From NCBI RefSeq assembly GCF_014863405.1, contig NZ_JACZZA010000008.1, forward strand, positions 186,001-250,000: 64,000 nucleotides of DNA, read 5' to 3'. Below the pieces are notes generated by a model. That model saw nothing but the letters and a program-made list of their open reading frames with translations. It ran no database searches and was not told where the DNA came from. Below, piece after piece: positions 49,856-61,441 of this stretch. Source of the DNA: Dyella acidiphila (lineage in GTDB: Bacteria; Pseudomonadota; Gammaproteobacteria; Xanthomonadales; Rhodanobacteraceae). A program made the translations under genes and the position numbers. The number at the start of each line of letters is the position of its first letter. The first letter of the stretch is position 1.

Positions 49856-49877
49856 CTGGTCCAGATGTAGGGTTAGT

Positions 49878-50711
49878 TTAAGCAGCGAGCTTCAGATGTA
49901 CATCCTGGATGGCTGGCAGGACAGCTTCAGGAGCCGGTGGCCGATAATTCAACGCGCTATGCGGCCGAACCGTGTTGTAGTGGTGTCGCCATTGTTCGAT
50001 GACGACCTGTGCCTCCCTCAGCGTGTAAAAGATCTCGCCATTCAGCAGCTCGTCGCGGAATTTGCCGTTGAACGACTCACAGTAACCGTTTTCCCATGGG
50101 CTTCCCGGCTCGATATACAGCGTCTTTGATCCGACGGCTTTCAGCCATCGGCGTAGATTTTTTGCCACCATTTCGGGCCCGTTGTCCGACCTCAGGTGGT
50201 CAGGCACACCGTGCTCCTGCATGACGTCGGCCAAAAGATCAATAACGTCATTGCTTCGTATTTGCCGAGCCACATGCAATGCCAGGCAGCGACGCGTAAA
50301 TTCATCGATCAGCACCAGGATCTTTAAAACCCGACCATCGTGGGTGCGCTCCATAACGAAATCCCAGCTCCAAACATGGTTCGGGTATTCAGGACGAAGG
50401 CGTAAACAGCTGCCGTCGGCCAGCCAAAGCCGGCCTCGACGAGGCTGCTTCTTGGGCACCTTTAAACCCTCGCGCTTCCAGATACGCTCCACGCGCGATC
50501 GACTCACCTGCCAACCCTCCGCCATGACCATCGCATGGATGCGCCGATAGCCATAGCGGCCATACTGGCTGGCCAGCCGTATCACGGACTGGGTGAGCGC
50601 CGCTTCGTCGTCCCGTGGCTGGGGCACGTAACGCACCGACGAACGAGTGATGTGCAGTGCCCGGCAGATCCGCCGCTCGGAGTGGCCGTGGTGCTCGCGC
50701 ACATGGGCCAC
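49878..50711 (-). CDS. IS3-family transposase OrfB (DDE)
   Basis: 277 codons from the GTG used here; the frame runs further up (LSPARRRQA before it), consistent with production as an OrfAB fusion. HTH_21 region YGRYGYRRIHAMVM, then the rve integrase core with DDE residues in VWSWDFVMERT, LRSDNGPEMVA and ENGYCESFNGKFRDELL, ending RPHSALNYRPPAPEA. Intact in itself, but its orfA partner is truncated. Confidence 0.92.
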   Translation of the reverse strand: MAHVREHHGHSERRICRALHITRSSVRYVPQPRDDEAALTQSVIRLASQYGRYGYRRIHAMVMAEGWQVSRSRVERIWKREGLKVPKKQPRRGRLWLADGSCLRLRPEYPNHVWSWDFVMERTHDGRVLKILVLIDEFTRRCLALHVARQIRSNDVIDLLADVMQEHGVPDHLRSDNGPEMVAKNLRRWLKAVGSKTLYIEPGSPWENGYCESFNGKFRDELLNGEIFYTLREAQVVIEQWRHHYNTVRPHSALNYRPPAPEAVLPAIQDVHLKLAA

Positions 50712-50737
50712 GGCTTGGCGGCGGCGCGCCGGGCTTA

Positions 50738-50832
50738 GAAGTTTCCCTTGCTGACCTCGCGCAGGATCTGGTTATCGATCACCGCATCAGACAGCGCCCG
50801 ACGCAGGCGAGCATTTTCCAGCTCAAGATGGT
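50738..50832 (-). pseudogene. 3' remnant of IS3-family orfA
   Basis: On the minus strand the last ~31 codons of an orfA are readable: a leucine-zipper-like stretch (HLELENARLRRALSDAV), then IDNQILREVSKGNF and a stop. The N-terminal HTH is absent because the element is cut at 50832. Confidence 0.7.
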
Positions 50833-51020
50833 GTTACCTTGATTTAGGTGCAAATAGTGGCGCTTTAGCGCCCACGATATGTAATTGATTTAAAAAGAGA
50901 AATTAGAATACTTTTTTTTGAAAACCATTTCAAATCAAATATTTACTGTTTCCTGTAAGTGCTGCCTTATCCCGTCTGCGTAGAGAGGACTCGCGGAGAA
51001 TCCGGTGCAAATACTGACAC
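50833..51020. other. AT-rich gap without a gene
   Basis: A short AT-rich island (about 50880-50960) with a GGCGC-TTTA-GCGCC hairpin near 50865. The decamer GGTGCAAATA occurs twice (near 50847 and 51004). No coding sequence seen. Confidence 0.3.
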
Positions 51021-51278
51021 TTCGGCCTTTGGCCTGACCTACCGGATAAGCGCGGCACCAAAGATTTCGCTCACGAGCACAGCACCAAAGCGCCCGACGG
51101 CGCCACCACCGGAAGCGTGTTCGGTGAGGGCGTCATTCATGTCCTCAGCGACGATGCGCCATGGCGCTCGTGTGAGCTTGCCGACATCTTTAAGCGCCTT
51201 CACCTATTTTCAGCTGCCCGCTCCTTGGTGTCATGCTCTCTGCGATCACATACGGGCAGTACGGCGCTTCATTCATGA
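51021..51278 (+). pseudogene. Decayed general-stress-protein fragment
   Basis: The frame reads DLPDKRGTKDFAHEHSTKAP followed by DGATTGS. This resembles the conserved start of a family of bacterial stress/glycine-zipper proteins (HxxxTKAPEGAxTG, recalled from memory). After that the frame drifts into unrelated sequence, there is no start codon, and a stop lies just upstream. Called a remnant. Confidence 0.4.
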
Positions 51279-51316
51279 CAGTTATCCCCATGGATCGCCT
51301 TTATCGCAAGGGTGAG

Positions 51317-51469
51317 CTAGGGCTTGTACTCCGGATCGATGGGGTCATCATCGTTGGGTGTTGGCTCACGACCGCCGGGACTCGCTGGATCACCGGGTTG
51401 CTTGGGAGGGGGTGCTTGTTGCGGATCTCGGGGAGGGAGATATGAGGGTGGCGCGGGTGTATTCATCAT
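51317..51469 (-). CDS. Short Pro-rich protein
   Basis: A 50-aa frame (MMNTPAPPSYLPPRDPQQAP...) ending DDDPIDPEYKP, rich in Pro and Asp. Its ATG overlaps the stop of the preceding short frame (TGATG). It is probably disordered, and no homologue comes to mind. GGAAG precedes it by about 7 nt. Confidence 0.4.
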   Translation of the reverse strand: MMNTPAPPSYLPPRDPQQAPPPKQPGDPASPGGREPTPNDDDPIDPEYKP

Positions 51470-51645
51470 CAATCTTCCGCTTGTTGAATCCGAAGTCCGG
51501 GGTTACCGAGGTCGATAGCACCGTCGCACCAGAGGTGTTCAAGTTCCTCGACATATCGCATGGCCCGGTCCAATAAAAAGGGCGTCATCAGACGCCCTCG
51601 TGCGCGCATCCCCGAACTCTCCGTAAGTTCTGTCATGCCATCCAT
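51469..51645 (-). CDS. Short hypothetical protein coupled to the Pro-rich frame
   Basis: A 58-aa frame whose last 30 residues (MRYVEELEHLWCDGAIDLGN...) look protein-like, ending LRIQQAED. Three alternative ATG starts exist (51645, 51588, 51561). A hairpin followed by T-rich sequence (51571-51597) lies inside the longer versions, so the shortest start may be the real one. TGATG junction with the next frame. Confidence 0.35.
   Translation of the reverse strand: MDGMTELTESSGMRARGRLMTPFLLDRAMRYVEELEHLWCDGAIDLGNPGLRIQQAED
51571..51597 (-). terminator. Hairpin with U-rich tail on the minus strand
   Basis: Read on the minus strand: GGGCGTC, loop TGAT, GACGCCC, then TTTTTATTG. It has terminator form, but the only candidate genes near it are the short frames around it, so its role is unclear. 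Confidence 0.5.
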
Positions 51646-52122
51646 CCGGCCAGGTTAACCAGAGGACGGCTCAGGGTGACTCGCACGCGTTGAGTGTTGT
51701 CCAAGCTCAATGGTGGGAACGTCGAAAAAACGTGACCTTCTTCTCCACATTCCCATGGCAGATGTCAGGCGCTCCCAATGCGACGGTCCCTCTTGGCCTC
51801 GTTGGGTCGGATCCGCTTCAGATCCAACGTCGGAATCCTGGCTTGCGCCCGATGCTCACGGGCACATATGCCACATACGCTAACGCTTTCCACGCAGTCA
51901 GAGCTATTTAGGTTGGTCGCCAGGAAGCGGTTTCTCGGCTATGCCACGAGGTGCATTGTTCTAAGAGACAACAGTCATTGGAAACGAAAAGCCCCTGGAT
52001 ATGGAACTTCACGGCCCATGTCGGAAATTTACCTTTGTGTTGGCTTGACCCTAACCACTTTCCGGACCGCTGCTATTGCACGACGGAAAAATGAATGCCT
52101 TCGTACTGGACGGATCCAACGC
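51646..52122. other. Gap with no convincing gene
   Basis: About 480 nt of mixed composition with short open frames on both strands and no recognisable motif. A 43-codon plus-strand frame (52091-52222) crosses its right end but overlaps the opposite-strand candidate. Confidence 0.3.
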
Positions 52123-52404
52123 CTACGTATCCGGCACGGGTCTCATTGATCGCCCGCTCGTTACGGCGCAGCACGAGCGACTGAAATACATGATGCTGTC
52201 CCAGGTTTCGTCATCGGGATGAAGCGCAATCACCACTAAGCCCTCGTTACGCAGAAATTCTGCGTAGGTTTTCAGAGGCAGGTGCTGCGTCGCCGCTGCA
52301 AAACCTGGCGCATTCTGCGTGGACTGGCTTGGGACTATGAGGTCTGGAAACATGCTTTTCACGACCCGTTGTCCTGGGGCATCGTCTGATGGCGATAGCT
52401 GCAC
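52123..52404 (-). CDS. Doubtful small ORF
   Basis: A 93-codon frame with a central part that looks protein-like (LPLKTYAEFLRNEGLVVIAL) but no recognised family and no clear ribosome-binding site. It may be a remnant. Confidence 0.2.
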   Translation of the reverse strand: MQLSPSDDAPGQRVVKSMFPDLIVPSQSTQNAPGFAAATQHLPLKTYAEFLRNEGLVVIALHPDDETWDSIMYFSRSCCAVTSGRSMRPVPDT

Positions 52405-52471
52405 TTCACTTGCGACGAGGTGAAGGTGGTGTCACGTATCGATCCATTAAACGTCTAGGACGAAGCGAGCT

Positions 52472-53506
52472 TTGACCAAGAAAAGTCTACATGCGTCGGG
52501 GAGCGGTGGAGGGCCGTTGCGGTACGTCTCCGATACCCAGCCCGGGATACGACGCCGGCGATGTGGGCAGGGATTTGTCTATTTTGACGAAAAAAATCGA
52601 CGTATCGCCGATGCCTCCGTGCTGGACCGCATTCGCGCTTTGGCCGTGCCACCTGCTTATCAAGACGTATGGATTTGCCCTGCGGCAAACGGGCATTTGC
52701 AAGCCACCGGGCGCGACGAACGTGGGCGAAAGCAGTATCGCTATCACGCTTTATGGCGACGCCGGCGTGATGCAAGCAAGTTCGACCATCTGGTGCCCTT
52801 CGGACGAGCGCTTCCTACACTCCGACGTCGAATGCGCTTGGATATCGCCCGTGGGGGGTGGCCACGTGAAAAGGTTGTGGCCCTCGTGGTGCGTCTGCTT
52901 GATCAAACTGGGATGCGGGTTGGTAACGAGGAGTACGTCGAGCAAAATGGTCACTATGGGCTGACCACATTGCGCACGCGCCACGTCCGAGATCTCTCCG
53001 AGGGATTGGAGCTGCGCTATCTGGCCAAGGGCGGACAGACATGCCATGTAATGCTCAGCGATGCCCGTATCATTGCGTTCTTGCGGCGCATGCAGAGACT
53101 GCCGGGGCAGCGCTTGTTTCAATACCGGGATGCGCAGGGAAAATTCCGGGCCGTGGACTCTGGCATGGTCAATCAATACCTTCACGATGCCATGAAGGGC
53201 GATTTTACGGCGAAGGACTTCCGAACCTGGATCGCCACGGTCGAAGCGTTGCGACAGCTTGCCGATGCGCCATCGAGCCAGGGATTGAGCGAACGTCATC
53301 GTAAGCGGATCATCAAGGAAGCGGTCGCCCGAGTGGCCGCGCTCCTGCGAAATACCCCTGCCGTTTGTCGCAGCAGTTATATCGATCCTCGCGTGCTTGC
53401 AGCTTGGGAAGATGGCCGCATATACAGTTTCGCCCGTGCCAGGAGCCAGACGGGTGTTCGCCAACGGGAAGCGGCCACATTGCGTCTCTTGCGAAGCAAA
53501 TCCTGA
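52472..53506 (+). CDS. DNA topoisomerase IB
   Basis: A 344-aa type IB topoisomerase of the poxvirus/bacterial group, which relaxes supercoils through a 3'-phosphotyrosine. The N-terminal domain has GFVYFDEKNRRIAD and LAVPPAYQDVWICP. The catalytic domain includes Arg/Lys residues in RVGNEEYVEQNGHYGLTTL and DFRTWIATVEAL, and the nucleophile Tyr is in VCRSSYIDPRVLAAW. The start is TTG 52472: the frame is closed by TAA 15 nt further up and contains no ATG or GTG before it. The nearest genes are remnants, so it stands alone. Confidence 0.9.
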   Translation: MTKKSLHASGSGGGPLRYVSDTQPGIRRRRCGQGFVYFDEKNRRIADASVLDRIRALAVPPAYQDVWICPAANGHLQATGRDERGRKQYRYHALWRRRRDASKFDHLVPFGRALPTLRRRMRLDIARGGWPREKVVALVVRLLDQTGMRVGNEEYVEQNGHYGLTTLRTRHVRDLSEGLELRYLAKGGQTCHVMLSDARIIAFLRRMQRLPGQRLFQYRDAQGKFRAVDSGMVNQYLHDAMKGDFTAKDFRTWIATVEALRQLADAPSSQGLSERHRKRIIKEAVARVAALLRNTPAVCRSSYIDPRVLAAWEDGRIYSFARARSQTGVRQREAATLRLLRSKS

Positions 53507-53982
53507 TCTCAAGACTATGAGGGTCGCAGGAAACTGTTTTGGACATGTCAGCCGTGGATCAAAGATTCACACGAATGCGTGACCGTAGGCTCGGAAAAGC
53601 GAAATGCCACCGCCTGTTAGCGATCTGTATCGATCCATGCGTCACATTTTATCGCCACGCGGAACGCGTGCATCCTGGAAAACGATGCAGTGAAGCAAAT
53701 CGGACGAGATGTACCGGTTGCAGAACATCGCCGTAGCGAGCCATGGGGCTAAAACTATACAAATCCAGCTTGCTTTCGCTTCATGCGCTCGGCGTGGACT
53801 GATCTTGTCGAATGCGCGCCCAGCGTTATCTATTCCCTAAGCTTTGCGACGGCATATGTCGGCGCGAGTGAATAAGTCGAGCAAGGTAAATCCTGTAAAG
53901 TAAGAGGGCGCGGCTTACCTCTCGCCCTTACTTATGGCGGATTTCCAGATCATCATTCGAGAGCGCCCGTAGGGTTGTTTGC
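53507..53982. other. Gap between topoisomerase and catalase genes
   Basis: About 475 nt without a credible gene. Near its right end an imperfect 12-bp stem (AAGTAAG-A-GGGCG / CGCCCTTACTT, 53898-53933) can form on either strand and may terminate the two convergent genes. Confidence 0.4.
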
Positions 53983-56208
<2,226 letters not shown>

Positions 56209-56320
56209 GATCGGATCTCCGGCGTGAGCGGCGAGGTGGCGCACGCCATGCGGGCTGGGTCTTACGTGACGGACAACGGGACGGATCAGCCGTCGTTGCA
56301 CTGAGCCGGCAAGGGATGGA

Positions 56321-56476
56321 TCAAATGCGCCCCAGAAGAAGCAAGATGATCAGAATTACCACAACGAGCCCGAGGCCGCCGCTTGGGTAGTAGCCCCAGC
56401 CGCGGCTGTATGGCCATGCGGGAAGTGCGCCGAGCAGCAGCAGGATCAGGATGATTAGTAGGACGGTGGACAACAT
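56321..56476 (-). CDS. DUF3309-type small membrane protein
   Basis: A 51-aa peptide: [21 protein letters not shown], a GWGYYPSGG turn, then [17 protein letters not shown]. Two hydrophobic helices around a Gly/Tyr-rich turn match the small DUF3309 family. The ATG at 56476 follows GGGAG. It lies just upstream of katE on the same strand, so it may share stress regulation. Confidence 0.75.
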   Translation of the reverse strand: MLSTVLLIILILLLLGALPAWPYSRGWGYYPSGGLGLVVVILIILLLLGRI

Positions 56477-56532
56477 GGTTGGCTCCCGTTTGCGTATTGA
56501 GTTGTGCTGCATTGCAAGCAACCAAGAGCCGG

Positions 56533-56811
56533 CTACATGTCCGGATATTCCTGGGTGACGTTGTGGTGGGTCACATCGATCAGGGCGGCGCCCGTTTCCT
56601 TGAGCACGGAGCAGGCGTCGTTGGTCAGATAGGGGTCCTTCAGCGTAACGGTGAGCGTGATGCCGCCGGCTCGGCTACGTGGGCGCACGCCATGGGCTTT
56701 TCGACGTCGGGCGGGTGGGCAACTTGTGCCCGGTGTCATCGACGTCATCCCCTTATTCCTCATCGGCTGCGACATGCAGCGCCACCCGGTCGCGCTGCAC
56801 ACCGCAGGCAA
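56533..56811 (-). pseudogene. Possible remnant of a stress-protein gene
   Basis: A 92-codon frame. Only the last ~45 residues look conserved: AGGITLTVTLKDPYLTNDAC and LKETGAALIDV resemble the C-terminal alpha/beta motif of small general-stress proteins. The N-terminal half is Arg/Pro-rich and probably out of its original frame. Confidence 0.3.
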
Positions 56812-57622
56812 GAAGTTTCCGGGCTGAGATAACGATGTCGAGCTGCGTGCGGAAGTAAACCACCAGAAAATCGCTCCGATTGGACCGACATAATGGATGA
56901 ACCGTAAAATGGTCGAGATTAGGTTTGCGTGACGAATTCACCATGCTGATGTTTTCGCTACTAGCGTTTGGGCGCCTTCACAAGCGGAGACGCAAACCAT
57001 GAAATCCTTAAATCAAGAGCGCGGCCGCGCCTTCGCGTACCAGCCTGATGCTGATCTCAGCAGCGCTGATGGCGAATTCCGCATGCCGGGCATTCCGCGC
57101 CACCTTGTGGCGCGACTCACTGGGCAGCCTGTCGAGCAAGGCTGTAAGAGTGCCGCTATAGCGAGTGGCGATACCCGCTTCGTGAGTGGGCGTCGGCGGC
57201 CATGGGCGGTACCGAAATCCTCACCAGCCGCCTGGCCTCATCGCATGCGCAATCCAAAAGGACGAAAACATTCGCCGCCACAAGGTCACGTTGCTTCTGC
57301 ACCGCACCGCAATCCACATGGATCGGCTGGGTCACACAGCGCTCAAATCGAGCCTAAGAGTGGTCGCGTCATCAGTCATAACAGTCCCTTTTGATCTAAG
57401 TAGGTCAAGTTCCGGAAGACCATCGGCCGCTCAAGTCCTCGAACCGCCTAAAAGCCCTCAAGGAGTTCGCCCTTCCAGCCTTGGGGCACGTGCCACCAAA
57501 TGGCGAGGCATAAAAAAGCCCAAGAACAGTCGCCTGGGGCTTCTTGATTATTTTCTAAACACTTTCGGGCTATCCGAAGCGGTATCAACATCTAGTAAAA
57601 ACTCCCCGGCACAGACGTTCGT
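56812..57622. other. Long gap before the Tn3-family element
   Basis: About 810 nt. One plus-strand frame (56999-57394, 131 codons) has a fair GGAG site 9 nt before its ATG, but its sequence turns low-complexity and I do not support it. An AAGCCC/GGGCTT hairpin followed by a T-rich tail (57516-57555) resembles a terminator. The rest shows nothing recognisable. Confidence 0.3.
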
Positions 57623-60600
57623 GGGGTTTTACGTTAGGCCGGGTCCATTAACACGTTAAGTGAACGGCTAGCGCTTTGGGTAGTCAATTAACTCCTTGAA
57701 TTATAAAGAAATGCCTCGGCATTCCGCTACCCATGTCGCATAAAATCAATGGCTTGCTGTTAGTCTCCGGCCGTCCCTACGGAAAGATCAGAGGCAGACA
57801 TGCAGTACTGGCAGACGCCGTATCTTGGACTGCGATCCATTCCCAAGGAGCTCAACCAGTTTGAGCTCAACGCGTTCTTCACCTACTCGCCGAAGGAGCA
57901 GCGCGCGATTTTCGCTAAGCGCGATACGCTGCATCGCCTCGCTTTAGCCTTGCAGATTGGTTTTATCCGAATGACAGGTAGCGTGCTTGCCGCCGTCAAG
58001 GTGGTTCCCGCCGAACTTTGGGTGCATCTGGGCAAAACGTTGGACTTAGCCACTCCCGACATTGCCTCGCTCCGATCTCTCTACCGTCGTCAGCGCACCT
58101 TGTTCACGCACCAGAATGTGGCGATCGAGACACTAGGTTTCGTTCGCATGTCCGAACATCAGCGCCGCGCACTGGTACGGCATCTGCGTGTGGAGGTGCT
58201 GTCCGAATTCGATCGTCATCGTCTGATGACGCACGTCAAGACGTGGCTTTACGAGCATGGCATCCTCATTGAGGGTGAGCGTCCCCTGAAAAGCGCCATT
58301 GATGTGGCGTTGACCCTTGCCGAGGATGAGCTTGGCGGGCGGCTGCGCGAGGATGTCCCGGCCGAGGTCCTCGCCACCTGGATGCAGGCATGTGCCGATC
58401 CCCATCGTTCTGGCCTCTCCTTTCAACAGTGGCTCTCGCAAGCCCCGCGCAGACAGTCCATTGCCCAGATTCGGGAGCAGTTCGATCGGGTACAACATCT
58501 GACGCAGATGGACGTCGCCACATACGCCATCCCGTCGGTATCGGATCACATTAAGCGCCATTACGCCCAAGCGATGGCGGATCGGCCTCCTTCGGTCAGT
58601 CAGCGCATCGCGGAAACGCGTCGAACGATCGAGGTTGCGTGTTTCCTGCATACGGCGCTATGCACTGCGACGGACCGGGTCTTGGCCATGACGCGTCAAC
58701 ACGTCGCGGACCTTTGGGGCAACGGCATGCGCGCGGTGGTGCAATCCGCCGAGGCGCGTGCACGTACATTGACCACGTTCGCCAAGGAAGTCCGCGAACT
58801 GGCCCTTGACCAATCCCTGCGCGAAAAGGAGTTGCGTACGGCCATTCTGCGTGCCGTGGAACAGGTCGGCGGGGGCAAGAAGCTCAGTCGGGCTCATCTG
58901 ACGCGTGAACAACTTCTGGTGCAGAACAACCGCCATTCGCGCTCGCTGCTCAAAATGTTGTGCGCACTTCCCTTTGAGAGCGTGGCGCCCCATCCCGCGC
59001 GTCAGGCGTTGGATGCGTTACGCGAAATCTATCGGCAACGCAAACCGGCCCTTCCCGAGGAGATACCTGCTCACCTGGGAAAGGTCTGGGACGAGATGCT
59101 GGGCGACCCCGACCGCCAACGTGCCCTCAACGCCTTCGAGGTGGCGACACTGCTCGCGCTACGCCGCGCCCTGAAGAATGGCAGCGTCTATGTCGCGCAC
59201 AGTTTCAGCTTCCGAAGTCGCGAAAGCATGCTCATTCCATCAGAGGAGTGGACCAAGCAAAAAACACATCATTATGCGCGGCTGAAGTTACCCCGCGATG
59301 CCAAGGAATTCACCGAGCCGCTGATCGAGGAAGTGACCAGGCAGCTTCAGCATCTGGATAAAGCCGCGCAGGCCGGCGAGGTCACGGTGGACAAGGCCGG
59401 CGTGCACTTGCCCAAACTGCCGGCCGAGGAAGTGCCCGAGGCGGTGGTGGCGCTTCGCGAAGCACTTATGGACCGGATGGAGGCCGAAGAGCTGCCAGGT
59501 GTCATGATGGAGGTGGATAGCCACACTCGGTTCAGTTGGATGCTACTGGGCCGCGAGCCACGCTCGATCGACGAATTGCGCTTGGTGTATGCCGGTCTTC
59601 TGGCGCATGGTACGGCGTTGTCCGCCGCCGAGACGGCACGCATGATGCCGGGGCTCACCGCTGATGCGGTGAACCAGAGCATGAGTTGGATCGCTCAGGA
59701 AAAGCGCCTGCGCGAAGCCAACACCGCTGTCTTCGAGTACATGCACAGCCATCCTATTGCCGAAAGCTGGGGGCGTGCTGACTTGGCCTCGGCAGACATG
59801 ATGAGCCGTGAAACAGTCAAGAGCAGCCCGCTGGCTCGCCGTGATCCGCGCACGAAGAAGAAATCCATCGGCATTTATACGCATATCCATGACCGCTGGG
59901 GCATCTTCTACGATCAGCCGATCGTGCTCGGTGAACGCCAAGCGGGCGTGGCGCTGGAAGGCGTCCTTCGCCAAAGCGCGGTCACGATCAACCAACTGGC
60001 GGTGGACACACACGGCCAAACCGAATTCGGCATGTCCCTGGGTAAATCCGTAGGCAAGGATGTTTGTCCTCGCTTGCGGGATGCGAGCGCGCACAAACTC
60101 TACGTGACGGCCAGCATGACTGTACCCGAGGGGCTGCGCAGCGTCATCGCCAAGAACCGCGCGCACCCAGAGAAGATAGAGCCGGTTTGGGATGAATGGG
60201 TCCGCATGGCGGCCTCGACCCATATCGGAAAAGCCAGCGCAGTCGATATCCTGTCCCGCTTCGGTTCGGCCGCCGCTGGTGAGCAACTGTATGACGCAGG
60301 CGTCCAGATAGGTCGATTGTTGCTGACGCTTTACTTGTGCCGCTGGTTCACGTTACCTGACTTTCGTCGGGAAATTCTGCGCACCCTCAACCATGGAGAA
60401 CGCGTCCATGTGCTGGAGCATGCGCTGGAAACGGGCAAGGTGCCGCGGCATCAGATGGGCCACCAAGCACGCCTGCGCAGCGTCTCTTCGTCCATTACCT
60501 TGCTGAGCAACATTGTGATGGCGTGGACAACGGCCCACATGCAGCAATCGCTCGTTACGTTGCCTGATGACATTGCGGCCCTGGCGGTGCCAGAGAACCT

Positions 60601-60733
60601 GCGCCATATCGCGCCGATCCAGGAGCGTCTCGTGAATTTTCGTGGACTGTTCTTGTTTCCGATCGAACGGTACATGGCGCGGTTGCTACCGACCCTGCAG
60701 CCGATCCGTCCTGTGCTTCGCAGCATGCGCTAA
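57623..60733 (+). mobile_element. Tn3-family transposon, apparently partial
   Basis: The left terminal inverted repeat is 38 bp at 57623-57660, beginning GGGG and ending GTTAAG, the standard length and end pattern of Tn3-family elements. The transposase starts 140 nt inside. No resolvase, res site or passenger gene is seen, and I find no matching right repeat in the 700 nt after the transposase, so the right boundary given is only the end of tnpA. Confidence 0.7.
57800..60733 (+). CDS. tnpA: Tn3-family transposase
   Basis: A 977-aa DDE transposase. An N-terminal DUF4158 region (about 1-170) with FELNAFFTYSPKEQRAIF precedes the catalytic DDE_Tnp_Tn3 domain (about 585-970). Likely catalytic residues are the Asp in DLASADMMSRETVKSS, the Asp in LAVDTHGQTEFG and the Glu in GERVHVLEHALETGKV. 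Length is typical (~970-1000). It is full length, so the protein could be active even if the element lacks an end. Replicative transposition by this family leaves 5-bp target duplications. Confidence 0.95.
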   Translation: MQYWQTPYLGLRSIPKELNQFELNAFFTYSPKEQRAIFAKRDTLHRLALALQIGFIRMTGSVLAAVKVVPAELWVHLGKTLDLATPDIASLRSLYRRQRTLFTHQNVAIETLGFVRMSEHQRRALVRHLRVEVLSEFDRHRLMTHVKTWLYEHGILIEGERPLKSAIDVALTLAEDELGGRLREDVPAEVLATWMQACADPHRSGLSFQQWLSQAPRRQSIAQIREQFDRVQHLTQMDVATYAIPSVSDHIKRHYAQAMADRPPSVSQRIAETRRTIEVACFLHTALCTATDRVLAMTRQHVADLWGNGMRAVVQSAEARARTLTTFAKEVRELALDQSLREKELRTAILRAVEQVGGGKKLSRAHLTREQLLVQNNRHSRSLLKMLCALPFESVAPHPARQALDALREIYRQRKPALPEEIPAHLGKVWDEMLGDPDRQRALNAFEVATLLALRRALKNGSVYVAHSFSFRSRESMLIPSEEWTKQKTHHYARLKLPRDAKEFTEPLIEEVTRQLQHLDKAAQAGEVTVDKAGVHLPKLPAEEVPEAVVALREALMDRMEAEELPGVMMEVDSHTRFSWMLLGREPRSIDELRLVYAGLLAHGTALSAAETARMMPGLTADAVNQSMSWIAQEKRLREANTAVFEYMHSHPIAESWGRADLASADMMSRETVKSSPLARRDPRTKKKSIGIYTHIHDRWGIFYDQPIVLGERQAGVALEGVLRQSAVTINQLAVDTHGQTEFGMSLGKSVGKDVCPRLRDASAHKLYVTASMTVPEGLRSVIAKNRAHPEKIEPVWDEWVRMAASTHIGKASAVDILSRFGSAAAGEQLYDAGVQIGRLLLTLYLCRWFTLPDFRREILRTLNHGERVHVLEHALETGKVPRHQMGHQARLRSVSSSITLLSNIVMAWTTAHMQQSLVTLPDDIAALAVPENLRHIAPIQERLVNFRGLFLFPIERYMARLLPTLQPIRPVLRSMR

Positions 60734-60874
60734 CGGTGGGGGCGCCTAAGTGGTTGCCTTCGTACCGAGGGCATATGAGTGGGGTGAAAGGAACCCCACC
60801 AGGACATCAAGGGCACACTCCGTTGCATGGTGATGGAGCGCATGGAGCAGCGGGCGAGGGGTAACACGAAACGT

Positions 60875-61060
60875 TTATGACCCAGCTTGGTCCTTGCCGT
60901 GAACCTGCACGACGAGGGCTGCTTCACGCTGCGCGTCGACAAGCTTCTCGGCCTTCAGCCAATGCTCGAGATCGCGGCCGTCAGGTCGCCCTTCGGACTC
61001 CCACATCGCATGGGCCAGCGCACTGATGCGTGCTCGATCATCACCGTCCTCCATCATCAT
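60875..61060 (-). CDS. DUF2934-domain small protein
   Basis: A 61-aa protein, mostly the DUF2934 motif: RARISALAHAMWESEGRPDG followed by HWLKAE. Three consecutive ATG codons start the frame, with GAGGA 6-9 nt upstream of the first. DUF2934 proteins are common and uncharacterised. It stands alone, convergent to tnpA. Confidence 0.75.
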   Translation of the reverse strand: MMMEDGDDRARISALAHAMWESEGRPDGRDLEHWLKAEKLVDAQREAALVVQVHGKDQAGS

Positions 61061-61441
61061 CGCATTCCTCAATAAGAGAAGAGGCTTATGGCCGCTCTCC
61101 GGCACGGTAAAGCGTGCTCCATGAAAAGAATGGGAGGACTTCGTGTGCGCCGATGACGCGCTCTCGAGTGACTATTTGGACCCGCGCCTCACGGGACGTG
61201 AGCCACTGCTACGGTTTGGATCGCCATACTAACGTGACGCGTCAATTGGGCTCCGCGCGGCTTCAGGTACATTTTTCCGGCATGGTGCATGCCGATCGCA
61301 TTGGCTGCGGCGCACCGAGGATGGTGGGCATGCCCTCCATCCATCGATTGATGGCATGCAAAGTGCGCACGCCCAAGCCACTGCTCAGTCCGTCGCCAAG
61401 ATAAACTCCACGCCAATAAACGGTACGGTGAAAAATTCAAG
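61061..61441. other. Gap without a gene
   Basis: About 380 nt between the DUF2934 gene and the response regulator. Short frames on both strands lack ribosome-binding sites and family features. Nothing else seen. Confidence 0.3.

Larger units (their letters stand above)
49858..50832 (-). mobile_element. Truncated IS3-family insertion sequence
   Basis: A left end beginning TGGTCCAGATGTAGG, the whole of orfB on the minus strand, and only the last ~31 codons of orfA (ending in LRREVSKGNF-like residues; stop TAA read from about 50737). The rest of orfA and the right terminal repeat are lost at about 50832. The orfA-orfB arrangement is that of a -1 frameshift IS3 element. It is immobile on its own. 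Confidence 0.85.

Noticed and set aside
52008-52016. CACGGCCCA matching the tRNA-Lys 3' end, as a candidate second attachment site
   Set aside because: Only nine bases match and neither flank continues the identity; a 9-mer is expected by chance about once in a window of this size.
52091-52222. 43-codon plus-strand frame (MNAFVLDGSNAYVSG...)
   Set aside because: Fairly protein-like, but with no clear ribosome-binding site and overlapping an opposite-strand candidate; neither can be supported.
61114-61404. 96-codon plus-strand frame between the DUF2934 gene and the response regulator
   Set aside because: No ribosome-binding site, unusual composition, and no recognised motif.
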